Assembly (NCBI RefSeq): GCF_903819435.1
Contig: NZ_CAIJDP010000057.1
Span: forward strand, 248,001-312,000
Reading direction: 5' to 3'
Origin: Flavobacterium salmonis
GTDB taxonomy: Bacteria; Bacteroidota; Bacteroidia; Flavobacteriales; Flavobacteriaceae
DNA: 64,000 bases
Shown here: positions 25,548 through 33,004 of the stretch, piece after piece
Layout of the letters: every line of letters starts with the position of its first letter
Position numbering within the stretch: the stretch's first letter is position 1
The notes under the pieces: model-generated
What the model saw: the letters and a program-made list of their open reading frames with translations, nothing else
Databases searched by the model: none
Told to the model about the DNA's origin: nothing
Program-made: the position numbers and the translations under genes

Positions 25548-26673
25548 CCTGGTATTTTAATTTACTCACCACAGGATTGGCATACATGGCTAAAAATCCT
25601 TGTCTGGCTACGCCATTGTCAGTTCCAATACGCATTTCTAAACGACGTTCAAAGAGTAATTTTTCGTTTTCTTTATATAAATGTGCATATTTATCTGTTT
25701 CATTCAGAATATCATAGGCAATAAAATTGGTTGGCCATAATTGGTAATTCTGCAAAATAGAATCATCTATCACTTGTGCCAAAGCCTGGATCTGTTTGTT
25801 CGAATTATCATTTTCGGCAACAATCTGATCAATTTCAGCATCTAAAACATCTCCCACTGAGATATGTATTCTTTTTTTAGTTCCCATGATACCGCTTAAA
25901 ATGGTCATGAAATCCTCATTTTTATCTTTTACGTAAACCTCATTGTTGGCTTCTGCCATTAATTGTGGCATTTTCAACACATCAGTAGGATCGTATTCGT
26001 AGGAAATAGCAACCGGAACAATCTTTAATTTTTTGAAATAATCCATCGGGTTTGCTTCATCAGAACCCATTGCGATCATTTTTAAAACACCCGGATTGGT
26101 TTCGTCATTTCCGTCTTTGGTACGGCCTTCTCGCTGTGCAATCCAAACCGAACGATTTTCGCGAAGCAGTAACTGCCCCATATATTCGGCCAGTAATTTA
26201 GAACTTTGCAGCATTTCACGCGGCGTTAAACCTCTTAAAACCAAAAAGTTTCTATTCAGTTTTGCCAGTATGCTCAAAAATGCTTTTTTTACCAGATTAT
26301 CACCAATTGCCGATGCTGTCATTACTAAACCGTGTTCGAAAAGACAAACATTCAGTAAAGTCGTATCCAGTAAAATATCACGGTGATTCGAAATAAATAA
26401 ATAAGGAGTGTTTTTTTCTAACTTTTCAAAACCCGAAGTCGTAAGTCCTTCTGAACTTTTTTCGAGTACTTTTTGAATGGTCTGATAAATAAAATTGCAT
26501 TGAAAATCACGGATAGAGTGCGTTTTCCTTAATTGTTCTTTCCAGACTTCATCATTTAATTCCGGGAAAGTAAAATTCATCATGGTTTTCATCATCGGAT
26601 GATTGGCAACTCCATGAAGTGCTTCATTTACTTCAGAATCATAAAATGGTCGAATCGCGTCAAATTTCTGCAT
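25537..26673 (-). CDS. PlsC-like 1-acyl-glycerol-3-phosphate acyltransferase
   Basis: A 378-residue acyltransferase from ATG 26673; an upstream in-frame start would add a hydrophobic, unlikely extension. LFISNHRDILLD near residue 103 is the catalytic histidine box in the Bacteroidota variant (H-x5-D rather than H-x4-D), and IAQREGRTKDG is the phosphate-binding EGR motif. PVAISYEYDPTD is a typical block IV. It is longer than E. coli PlsC (245), with a C-terminal extension. The likely role is phospholipid synthesis. First gene of a unit with ansA. Confidence 0.85.
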   Translation of the reverse strand: MQKFDAIRPFYDSEVNEALHGVANHPMMKTMMNFTFPELNDEVWKEQLRKTHSIRDFQCNFIYQTIQKVLEKSSEGLTTSGFEKLEKNTPYLFISNHRDILLDTTLLNVCLFEHGLVMTASAIGDNLVKKAFLSILAKLNRNFLVLRGLTPREMLQSSKLLAEYMGQLLLRENRSVWIAQREGRTKDGNDETNPGVLKMIAMGSDEANPMDYFKKLKIVPVAISYEYDPTDVLKMPQLMAEANNEVYVKDKNEDFMTILSGIMGTKKRIHISVGDVLDAEIDQIVAENDNSNKQIQALAQVIDDSILQNYQLWPTNFIAYDILNETDKYAHLYKENEKLLFERRLEMRIGTDNGVARQGFLAMYANPVVSKLKYQDVI

Positions 26674-26736
26674 TATAAATATCAATTTAGGTGGGCAAAA
26701 GAACAAAAAAAAAATCAAAGTATTGTAATCAGGGGA

Positions 26737-27516
26737 TTAAATCCCGAAAACGTCTTTAGAGTTTTGCGTTGTTGCTTCTGCAATTTCAGTTTCTGAAAGT
26801 TCGTAAATTTCAGCCAGTTTTGCAATTACATTCGTTAAATAACTGCTTTCGTTGCGTTTACCTCTGTATGGAATGGGCGCCAGATAAGGTGAATCGGTTT
26901 CTAAAACGATATGTTTTAAATCAATCTGGTTTAAGAATTGGTCGATTTTTCCGTTTTTAAAAGTCACTACTCCGCCTATTCCTAATTTCATATTATACGA
27001 AATAGCCTGAAGTGCCTGCTCATACGTTCCGGAAAAACAATGAAAAATTCCGAACAGATCAGCTGATTTTTCTTCTTCCAGAATTTCAAATATTTCATCA
27101 AAAGCGTCGCGGCAATGAATCACGATTGGCAGTCTGTATTGCTTTGCCATCTGAATTTGCCTTTTAAAAGCGATTTGCTGCTCCTTTAAATGCGTTTTAT
27201 CCCAGTACAAATCGATTCCGATTTCACCAACGGCATAAAATTTCCGTTTTGAAAGCTCTGTTTCAACATGCTGCAGCTCGTCCAGATAATTGTCTTTCAC
27301 GTAAGTGGGATGCAAGCCCATCATCAAAAAGACATGATCCGGATAATTTTGCTCCAGATCATACATTGATTGTGTGGCTGCAGCATCAATAGCGGGAATA
27401 AAAAAACGGGTTACTCCTGCGTTTATGGCTCTCTGAATCATTTGGTCACGATCCTGATCAAATTCTTCAGAATATAAATGCGTGTGGGTATCGGTAATAA
27501 TTGTCGTTGAATTCAA
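26737..27516 (-). CDS. tatD: TatD-family metal-dependent DNase
   Basis: TIM-barrel hydrolase. TDTHTHLYSEEFD near the N-terminus and GEIGIDLYWDKT, VIHCRDA, FHCFSG and LETDSPYLAP are the metal and active-site segments of TatD. The frame is open to an ATG at 27603, but the likely promoter (27538-27568, minus strand) lies downstream of that ATG. The TTG at 27516 gives 259 residues, the usual TatD size, and a leader of about 15 bases. Acts in DNA repair or turnover, cytoplasmic. Confidence 0.92.
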   Translation of the reverse strand: MNSTTIITDTHTHLYSEEFDQDRDQMIQRAINAGVTRFFIPAIDAAATQSMYDLEQNYPDHVFLMMGLHPTYVKDNYLDELQHVETELSKRKFYAVGEIGIDLYWDKTHLKEQQIAFKRQIQMAKQYRLPIVIHCRDAFDEIFEILEEEKSADLFGIFHCFSGTYEQALQAISYNMKLGIGGVVTFKNGKIDQFLNQIDLKHIVLETDSPYLAPIPYRGKRNESSYLTNVIAKLAEIYELSETEIAEATTQNSKDVFGI

Positions 27517-27537
27517 TTGTATGTTTTTTAAAGTTGT

Positions 27538-27568
27538 CAAAATTACGACAATATTAAAAGAATAGCAA
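27538..27568 (-). promoter_or_regulatory. Promoter of tatD
   Basis: On the minus strand TTG (complement of 27566-27568), 20 bases, then TAATTTTG (complement of 27538-27545). This decides the tatD start in favour of TTG 27516. Confidence 0.65.
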
Positions 27569-27639
27569 TTGTGCAGATTGGGACGCGGATGAAACGGATT
27601 CACTTTTGTAAAAACGCGGATTTAACAGATTTTTTTATC

Positions 27640-27751
27640 CTTTTTGTCATTCCGAGGAACGAGGAATCTTCGCTAGAAACTCGACAAAGATTGGCGATTC
27701 TCTGGATGGAATTATTTATGGAGATTCATCGTTCCTCAGAATGGCAAAAAG
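27640..27751. repeat. Imperfect inverted-repeat element
   Basis: Left arm 27640-27670 (CTTTTTGTCATTCCGAGG...) and right arm 27721-27751 are reverse complements at 27 of 31 positions, around a 50-base core. Similar TTTTTGTCATTCCGA elements recur in Flavobacterium genomes as I recall, so this is a MITE- or REP-like repeat, not a gene. Confidence 0.7.
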
Positions 27752-27762
27752 CAATAAAAAAA

Positions 27763-27793
27763 ATTCGCAAAGTATTTTAAAAACTTTGCGAAT
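27763..27793 (-). terminator. Terminator after the anti-sigma gene
   Basis: ATTCGCAAAGT (27763-27773) pairs with ACTTTGCGAAT (27783-27793). On the minus strand it is followed by a run of T, so it ends the sigma/anti-sigma operon. Confidence 0.8.
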
Positions 27794-27830
27794 CTCTATG
27801 TAAAATTCTCAGTGTTTCTTAGTAAAATAT

Positions 27831-28556
27831 CTAATCCAAAGCATCCAAAAGCTCCTGAACCTCATCATAGTCTTCATAGTCCTGAGAAATAGTCTCCAGG
27901 ATTTCTTTACATCCATTATAATCTTTTTGTTTTAATTTTAGTAAAGCCAGATTCCAAAGTGATTTGTCTTTGTAAACAGAGTTTCCTGATTTCAATTCAT
28001 TAAAAACTCCCTCTGCTTTTTTATATTGGCCTGTTTGCACCAAAGAAACACCATAGTAATATTGAATTTCGGATGTTTTTTTGTCTTTCAAAACTGCCTC
28101 AAAAAACGGAATCGCTTCTTTGAATTTTCTGTCATTAAAAGCTTTTTCGGCCTGTATCAGGTTTACATTTGTATTGCTTCTTTCTGTAAAATGAGCTTGT
28201 CCGGGATGGTTATAATCATTAAAAGACGGATTTTGATTGTAGTCAAAAAAGAACAATCCGAATAAAATTGCCACAGATGCCGCCGCCGCATAATACCAGG
28301 GACGCATCAATACCACTTTTGGCTTTTCTTTATTGAAATGTTTATTCGCAATATTGGACAGGTTTTCTTTAAACGCTTTTCTTTCCTGCTCATGCCCGAA
28401 TTTATTTTCCAGTTGTACCTGAACCTCTTTGAAAGTTCTGAATTCAGCGGCAAATTCCGGATTTTCTGAGATCTCTTTTTCAAAGCTGTTTCTTTCCTCA
28501 ACAGTCATTTCTCCCAGCAGATATTGATCAAATAATAGGTAGCGTTCTTCGTTCAT
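27831..28556 (-). CDS. Single-TM anti-sigma-like protein with TPR C-terminus
   Basis: A 241-residue protein. Residues 1-75 (LFDQYLLGEMTVEERNSFEKEISENPEFAAEF) look like the cytoplasmic anti-sigma segment of FecR/RskA-type regulators; one helix at about 88-105 (YYAAAASVAILFGLFFF) crosses the membrane; the periplasmic part (about 135-235) has tetratricopeptide-like repeats (AEKAFNDRKFKEAIPFFEAVL). It starts two bases after the ECF sigma stop. It should hold the sigma factor inactive until an envelope signal is sensed, perhaps through TPR contact with a neighbour gene product; this is inference. Confidence 0.82.
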   Translation of the reverse strand: MNEERYLLFDQYLLGEMTVEERNSFEKEISENPEFAAEFRTFKEVQVQLENKFGHEQERKAFKENLSNIANKHFNKEKPKVVLMRPWYYAAAASVAILFGLFFFDYNQNPSFNDYNHPGQAHFTERSNTNVNLIQAEKAFNDRKFKEAIPFFEAVLKDKKTSEIQYYYGVSLVQTGQYKKAEGVFNELKSGNSVYKDKSLWNLALLKLKQKDYNGCKEILETISQDYEDYDEVQELLDALD

Positions 28557-28558
28557 GG

Positions 28559-29143
28559 CTAATTATTTTTAAGAGATTTAAAATTTTTTGCTTCCTGAAT
28601 CCATTGTGTCAGCTGTCCGATACATAGCGATTTCTTTTTACGGACATATCCGTAAGTTACGTTTAGTTTTTCGGCAACCTCTTCCATCGATTTAATGGCG
28701 AAACTCAGTTTTAGCACCTCCTGGCATTTATCTCCTAATTTTTGGAACATCATATCAAAAAGCTGCTGTTTTTCATCAAATTGTTCGGCTTCCTGAACCA
28801 ATTCAAGAGCAGATTCATTGATAGATGCAAAATCTTCATTAATTGTTACCCCTTTATTCGAAGTTTTTTTCAATTCGTTAAGCCATTTCCTTTTGCACAA
28901 CAAAAAGAAGTACGCATCAAACGGACAAGTCAGCTGTAATGTATTGGCTTTTGCCTGATTAAAAAGCAAAATCATGATTTCCTGAACTACATCCTGAGCC
29001 TGATCCTTGTCTCCGGAATTATTCATTATATAGAAAACCACTTTGGGAACGAAATTTTTATAGATAGAACGGATTATTGCCGAGTCATTTGCCGCTATAC
29101 CGTCAATATACATTTGGTCAGAATGTGTTTTACTTTTTTCCAT
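28559..29143 (-). CDS. ECF-family RNA polymerase sigma factor
   Basis: A 194-residue sigma-70 family protein. Region 2 is IRSIYKNFVPKVVFYIMNNSGDKDQAQDVVQEIMILLF (residues 24-62), with the conserved D-x-A-Q-D-V-V-Q-E; region 4 is LGDKCQEVLKLSFAIKSMEEVAEKLNVTYGYVRKKKSLCIGQL (about 132-175), a helix-turn-helix. No region 1.1 or 3, so ECF type. It is divergent from the plus-strand genes at 29270 and 29759, which carry matching promoter-like elements. On the minus strand TACTTTAG just upstream may be its own housekeeping -7 box. Confidence 0.92.
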   Translation of the reverse strand: MEKSKTHSDQMYIDGIAANDSAIIRSIYKNFVPKVVFYIMNNSGDKDQAQDVVQEIMILLFNQAKANTLQLTCPFDAYFFLLCKRKWLNELKKTSNKGVTINEDFASINESALELVQEAEQFDEKQQLFDMMFQKLGDKCQEVLKLSFAIKSMEEVAEKLNVTYGYVRKKKSLCIGQLTQWIQEAKNFKSLKNN

Positions 29144-29200
29144 ATCGAAAATTATTAGCTAAAGTAAAAAAAAGAATCTGAAAAAAGTTACAGAAAAGGA

Positions 29201-29229
29201 GGTAACAATAATAACCGCAAATTGATATA
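29201..29229 (+). promoter_or_regulatory. Putative ECF promoter element 1
   Basis: GGTAACAA at 29201-29208, 13 bases, TTGATATA at 29222-29229, about 40 bases before the gene at 29270. Identical boxes and spacing recur at 29591 and 29649. Confidence 0.75.
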
Positions 29230-29269
29230 GAGTAATAAAGGGTTATTTAGAATTAAAAATCACATAGAA

Positions 29270-29566
29270 ATGGGAAGTTATCAATTTACAACCGAGAAAG
29301 ATTTTGCCAAGTTTCAACAGATACTGTCGAACAAAATTCGCAATGGATTTATCGTGATTGAAAAAAACGACAAACTTCCTTATGTGGTTTTATCCAAAGA
29401 AAAAAAACAAATCAATTCTTCTTTGCAGCTGACTTTGGTTTTTGCAACCATAGGACTTTGGTCAATAGTCTGGCTTTATTTACTGATCAGTCTTCGCAAA
29501 AAACAAATTTTGGTGGCACTAGACGAAGACGGAAATGTTTTTGAAGAAAAGTGCCTTTCTAAATAG
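29270..29566 (+). CDS. Small membrane protein of the ECF-CHAT locus, unrecognised
   Basis: A 98-residue protein: a soluble N-terminal part (about 45 residues), one long hydrophobic stretch at about 52-76 (LQLTLVFATIGLWSIVWLYLLIS), then a short basic and acidic tail (ALDEDGNVFEEK). No family recognised. It lies just downstream of promoter element 1 and is first in the plus-strand series facing the sigma factor gene, so it is a likely target. Confidence 0.7.
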   Translation: MGSYQFTTEKDFAKFQQILSNKIRNGFIVIEKNDKLPYVVLSKEKKQINSSLQLTLVFATIGLWSIVWLYLLISLRKKQILVALDEDGNVFEEKCLSK

Positions 29567-29590
29567 TTTCAAAAAAACTTCGAATAAAGG

Positions 29591-29619
29591 GGTAACAATT
29601 GTAAAGGCGATTTGATATA
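29591..29619 (+). promoter_or_regulatory. Putative ECF promoter element 2
   Basis: GGTAACAA at 29591-29598, 13 bases, TTGATATA at 29612-29619; upstream of the lipoprotein gene at 29759. Confidence 0.75.
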
Positions 29620-29648
29620 ACGGTATAAAAAGAATTTTTAAAAATAAG

Positions 29649-29677
29649 GGTAACAATATCAAACCTGAATTGATATA
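29649..29677 (+). promoter_or_regulatory. Putative ECF promoter element 3
   Basis: GGTAACAA at 29649-29656, 13 bases, TTGATATA at 29670-29677; in tandem with element 2, 58 bases downstream, about 80 bases before the lipoprotein start. Confidence 0.75.
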
Positions 29678-29758
29678 AGAATATAAAAATTAAATTAACA
29701 ACCGGAATCTGAAAACCAACTGATCAAAATCAGTTCAGATTTATAAAAATTAGAAATC

Positions 29759-30742
29759 ATGAACACAAATTTTAAAAAAATCGGACTATTATTTTTAGCA
29801 TTAGCAACATTTGCAAGCTGTGATGACAGCAACAGTGAAGACGAAAAAATTATACCACCATCGGCATCAGAATTTGCAGCTGTAAGAGATGAGGCTTTGG
29901 CAGGAAAAACACAACATTTTACAGCAACAGCAGGTGCAGGTGCTATTACGCTTACATCAGCAAAAGGTGTAAAAATCACCATTAACGGAAACTGTCTTAC
30001 TAAAGCAGGAAACGCTGTAACAGGTGCTATTAACATTGATTTTGTTGAAATTTTTGACAAAGGAAATATGCTTGTAACCAATAAACCAACTATGGGTTTA
30101 ATGGCAGACGGAAAGAAAAACCTATTGATCTCCGGAGGTGAATTCTTTATTAAAGCAACGCAAGGTGGTGTAGATCTGGCAACTTCTTGCTCTATAAATC
30201 TGGTTGTACCAACTAATTTAACTGGCGGTTTGGATAATGCCATGACACTTTGGTTTGGAAACATTGATGAAGATGAAAACTTAGTGTGGAGAGAAGCCAA
30301 AGACGGTGCTGACGGTACAGGCGGAAAAGGCGGGGTTCAGGGCGAAGGAAACAATTATTATGTAACTTTTGGAAACTTCGGATGGACAAATGTTGATAAA
30401 TTCTACAGCGATCCAAGACCTAAAACTACTATTTTAGTAGATGCTCCAGAAGGTTATGACAATAACAATTGTGCAATTTACTTATCTTATGACGGAGAAG
30501 GACAAAATGCATTGGCTAAGTTAGATACTTACACAGCTGCCGGATTATTCAGCGAACACTATGGCCAGATTCCTGTTGGTTTAGCTTGTCACATCATTTT
30601 TGCTACCGAAGATAACGGTCAATGGCGTTATGCTATCAAAGGTGTTACAATTGCCGCTAATCAAACCTACAGCTTTACTTTGGCTGAAACAACAGTAGGT
30701 TCAGAAGCTCAACTGGTAGCAGCAATCAATGCCATTCAGTAA
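29759..30742 (+). CDS. Lipoprotein of the ECF-CHAT locus, unrecognised
   Basis: A 327-residue lipoprotein; the signal ends in FASCDDSNSEDE, an acid-rich stretch after the lipid cysteine that in flavobacteria can direct surface export. Residues 50-200 are beta-rich (FTATAGAGAITLTSAKGVKITINGNCL); a glycine-rich loop (GADGTGGKGGVQGEG) follows and the C-terminal 130 residues form a second beta domain. No family recognised. Two promoter-like elements in tandem precede it, so it is probably the most strongly sigma-controlled gene here. A terminator follows. Confidence 0.78.
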   Translation: MNTNFKKIGLLFLALATFASCDDSNSEDEKIIPPSASEFAAVRDEALAGKTQHFTATAGAGAITLTSAKGVKITINGNCLTKAGNAVTGAINIDFVEIFDKGNMLVTNKPTMGLMADGKKNLLISGGEFFIKATQGGVDLATSCSINLVVPTNLTGGLDNAMTLWFGNIDEDENLVWREAKDGADGTGGKGGVQGEGNNYYVTFGNFGWTNVDKFYSDPRPKTTILVDAPEGYDNNNCAIYLSYDGEGQNALAKLDTYTAAGLFSEHYGQIPVGLACHIIFATEDNGQWRYAIKGVTIAANQTYSFTLAETTVGSEAQLVAAINAIQ

Positions 30743-30763
30743 CTTTCAAATACTTTTTTTAGG

Positions 30764-30793
30764 AAAAAGTGATGATTTGCTCATCACTTTTTT
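30764..30793 (+). terminator. Terminator after the lipoprotein gene
   Basis: AAAAAGTGATGA (30764-30775), loop TTTGC, TCATCACTTTTT (30781-30792) and a T-run. Confidence 0.9.
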
Positions 30794-30840
30794 TTACATT
30801 TAATGCTGTTTTAAACTAACTCTGATGATTTTCAGAAGCT

Positions 30841-30910
30841 AATCCTGCTGTCCGCTGTATCTTTTTCTGTCTAAAGAAGCCAGAAAAAGGATGCCGCTCC
30901 CATCAGGGCT
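30841..30910. repeat. Flavobacterial hairpin repeat, copy C
   Basis: Frame GTCCGCTGTATC-TTTTTCTG...CAGAAAAAGGATGCCGCTCCCATCAGGGCTA. The outer parts match copies A and B, while the inner stem is a different but still paired sequence, showing that structure is conserved rather than the stem bases. Confidence 0.72.
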
Positions 30911-30927
30911 AAAAAACCTCCTCGACC

Positions 30928-32880
30928 ATGAAAAAACTTTTATGCTGTTTTATTTTTCTATCATCAGCAATGGTGTTGGCGCAAACCAAAGTAAAAGACA
31001 CCATCACCCGAAGAGCAAATATAAGCTATACCCAAAAAGGAAACTCGGTAACGTTTAAACCCGAAACACCTCCATTAATTCCAATTGCCGGTGCGCCAAA
31101 ACCAAGCTACTCTTATTTATGGGAAATGGGAGACGGACATTACAGCAAACAGGCAGAACCCAAACACGTCTACAAAAACAAGGGGAATTACACCGCCCGA
31201 TTAGCCGTTACCAACAATTATGATAACGGAAAACCTCCTGCTACACGGCCAAAAAAAGTCGCTGTTAACGAAATAGCAGATGATCCTTATCAGGACATCG
31301 CCTCGATTGCCGACCAAAACGGATTTGCCATTCAAAAAAACTGTGACCCCATTCCGGAACAGGAAATGCTAGTTGTAGTGAGTTATCAAAATCTGGAAAA
31401 TTATGTCTCAAATGGGAAACTGTATCTTTTTTATAATGAGAAGCAATTCAAAAACAATAATTTCGAACTGGTCGATTTCCGAACCTATTCAGGCGAACGT
31501 GAAGTAAAAGAAAACACAGTAGCTTCAATTGACGATCTAGATGATACGAAATCCTATCTGGCTTCTGCCGAAAACACTTTTAAATTCAAAAAATATAAAA
31601 ATACTACAACCGAAGAAGATTTAGAGGCAAGTTTAAAAGAGGCACATACTCTTTATCACAATGTTTCGATCCTGGAATTTGACGAAGCCAATCCAAATGA
31701 AACCCGAAATGTCTTTTATACTTTCAAAACCACTCCGGAAATGATCAAAGATACCAGTGCAACAGTTACCATGCGCGGGATTTTTGTGCCAAACCGCAGT
31801 TTTAAAAACCATAAAGTCAAAAACCTCGAAATGGAAATCGTAACCTCTCACGATCCCAACAAAATGGGGTCTAACGGAAGTTTGATTAATTATAGATTCG
31901 TCCGATTTAAAAGAGTGAAATTTAAAACCCGTTTTCAAAACAATGGAGAAGGACCTGCCAGAAAAATTCGTTTAGAAACCGATATTCCGGATATGTTCGA
32001 CAAAAAAACATTCCAGATTGAAGGAATGTATCCTGAATGCCCTATTTGTCCAAAAGGCCAAGAACCAACCATAAGCTGTCTCGACACTATCATCAAGCAA
32101 AAACAAATCATATTTACTTTCAAGAATATTTATTTGCCGGGAACTGAACAAAAAAACGTTCAGGAAAAAGACAGTACTAAAGGTTTTGTACGATATTCAA
32201 TGAAATTTAATGAAGACTTTCATAAGGTAAAAACCAAAAGCCGAACAGCAATAATTTTTGACAAAAATGAACCTATCATTACCAATTACGCCACTACCCG
32301 ATTTTTACCCGGAATATCGATTGGCGCTAAAGCCGGGTATAATTTCTATCCTGATTTAGATAATTCAACGAGCTATTTTGTTGGTGCAACTATTTCTCCT
32401 TTTAAATCCTACCGCTTTTACTGGCAGGCAGAATGGGTTAACAGTTTAAATAATTATGATAGCGCAGTTAATGTGGTTACAGAAACAATCACCAATGCAA
32501 ATGGTGTAAAGCAAAGACAACGCACCACAACAAGTACAGAAAACAAAAGCGTTAATTGGGAAGTGCCGGTTCTTATTCGCTATAACATCAATAATTACAT
32601 AGGAATTGGTGCCGGTTTTCAGGCAAACATAAATGTTGCGCAGGAACAGCGTCAGAGCAAAAAAATAGACCTTTACGAGGGAGATTCCGATAAACTTATA
32701 ATTAATACCAGAACAGAATCAAATTCTGCTAAAGCATCAATGGCAAATTTAAATACAGGACTTTTGTTCGATTTAACTGCAGGATTTGCAAGAATTGGCC
32801 CTAGTTTAGGGGCTCGTTATGTGATGAATTTTGAGAAAAATTTTAATTATTTTCAGATTTATGGGATTTGGAAGTTTTAA
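30928..32880 (+). CDS. Secreted PKD-domain protein with C-terminal barrel-like region
   Basis: A 650-residue protein with a cleavable signal peptide (to VLAQ, about residue 19). Residues 35-115 are a PKD/Ig-like domain (SYLWEMGDGHYSKQAEPKHVYKNKGNYTARLAV). The middle contains a beta domain with CPICPKGQE cysteines near 370. The last 190 residues (SIGAKAGYNFYPDL... to NYFQIYGIWKF, ending in aromatic F) look like an outer-membrane beta-barrel. So it probably sits in the outer membrane with a periplasmic or surface PKD part. Follows the lipoprotein gene after a terminator; no ECF-type element seen directly upstream. Confidence 0.75.
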   Translation: MKKLLCCFIFLSSAMVLAQTKVKDTITRRANISYTQKGNSVTFKPETPPLIPIAGAPKPSYSYLWEMGDGHYSKQAEPKHVYKNKGNYTARLAVTNNYDNGKPPATRPKKVAVNEIADDPYQDIASIADQNGFAIQKNCDPIPEQEMLVVVSYQNLENYVSNGKLYLFYNEKQFKNNNFELVDFRTYSGEREVKENTVASIDDLDDTKSYLASAENTFKFKKYKNTTTEEDLEASLKEAHTLYHNVSILEFDEANPNETRNVFYTFKTTPEMIKDTSATVTMRGIFVPNRSFKNHKVKNLEMEIVTSHDPNKMGSNGSLINYRFVRFKRVKFKTRFQNNGEGPARKIRLETDIPDMFDKKTFQIEGMYPECPICPKGQEPTISCLDTIIKQKQIIFTFKNIYLPGTEQKNVQEKDSTKGFVRYSMKFNEDFHKVKTKSRTAIIFDKNEPIITNYATTRFLPGISIGAKAGYNFYPDLDNSTSYFVGATISPFKSYRFYWQAEWVNSLNNYDSAVNVVTETITNANGVKQRQRTTTSTENKSVNWEVPVLIRYNINNYIGIGAGFQANINVAQEQRQSKKIDLYEGDSDKLIINTRTESNSAKASMANLNTGLLFDLTAGFARIGPSLGARYVMNFEKNFNYFQIYGIWKF

Positions 32881-32885
32881 AAGTT

Positions 32886-32990
32886 ATTCCGCAGAGTTTC
32901 ACAAAGACCACACAGAGATTCGCAAATTCATTTTAAATCTTTGTGCATCTTTGTGAAAAACTTTTGTGTATCTCTGTGAAACAACAAAAC
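32886..32990. repeat. Low-complexity CACAGAG/CTCTGTG inverted-repeat spacer
   Basis: GTTTCACAAAGACCACACAGAG on the left is imperfectly mirrored by TCTTTGTG and ATCTCTGTGAAAC on the right. Such CTCTGTGAAA-type repeats occur between many Flavobacterium genes. They may form a weak hairpin; no gene. Confidence 0.5.
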
Positions 32991-33004
32991 ACGCAGTACA
33001 TTAT

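Noticed and set aside
27517..27603. N-terminal extension of TatD from the ATG at 27603
   Set aside because: It would be upstream of the promoter at 27538-27568 and adds residues not found in TatD.
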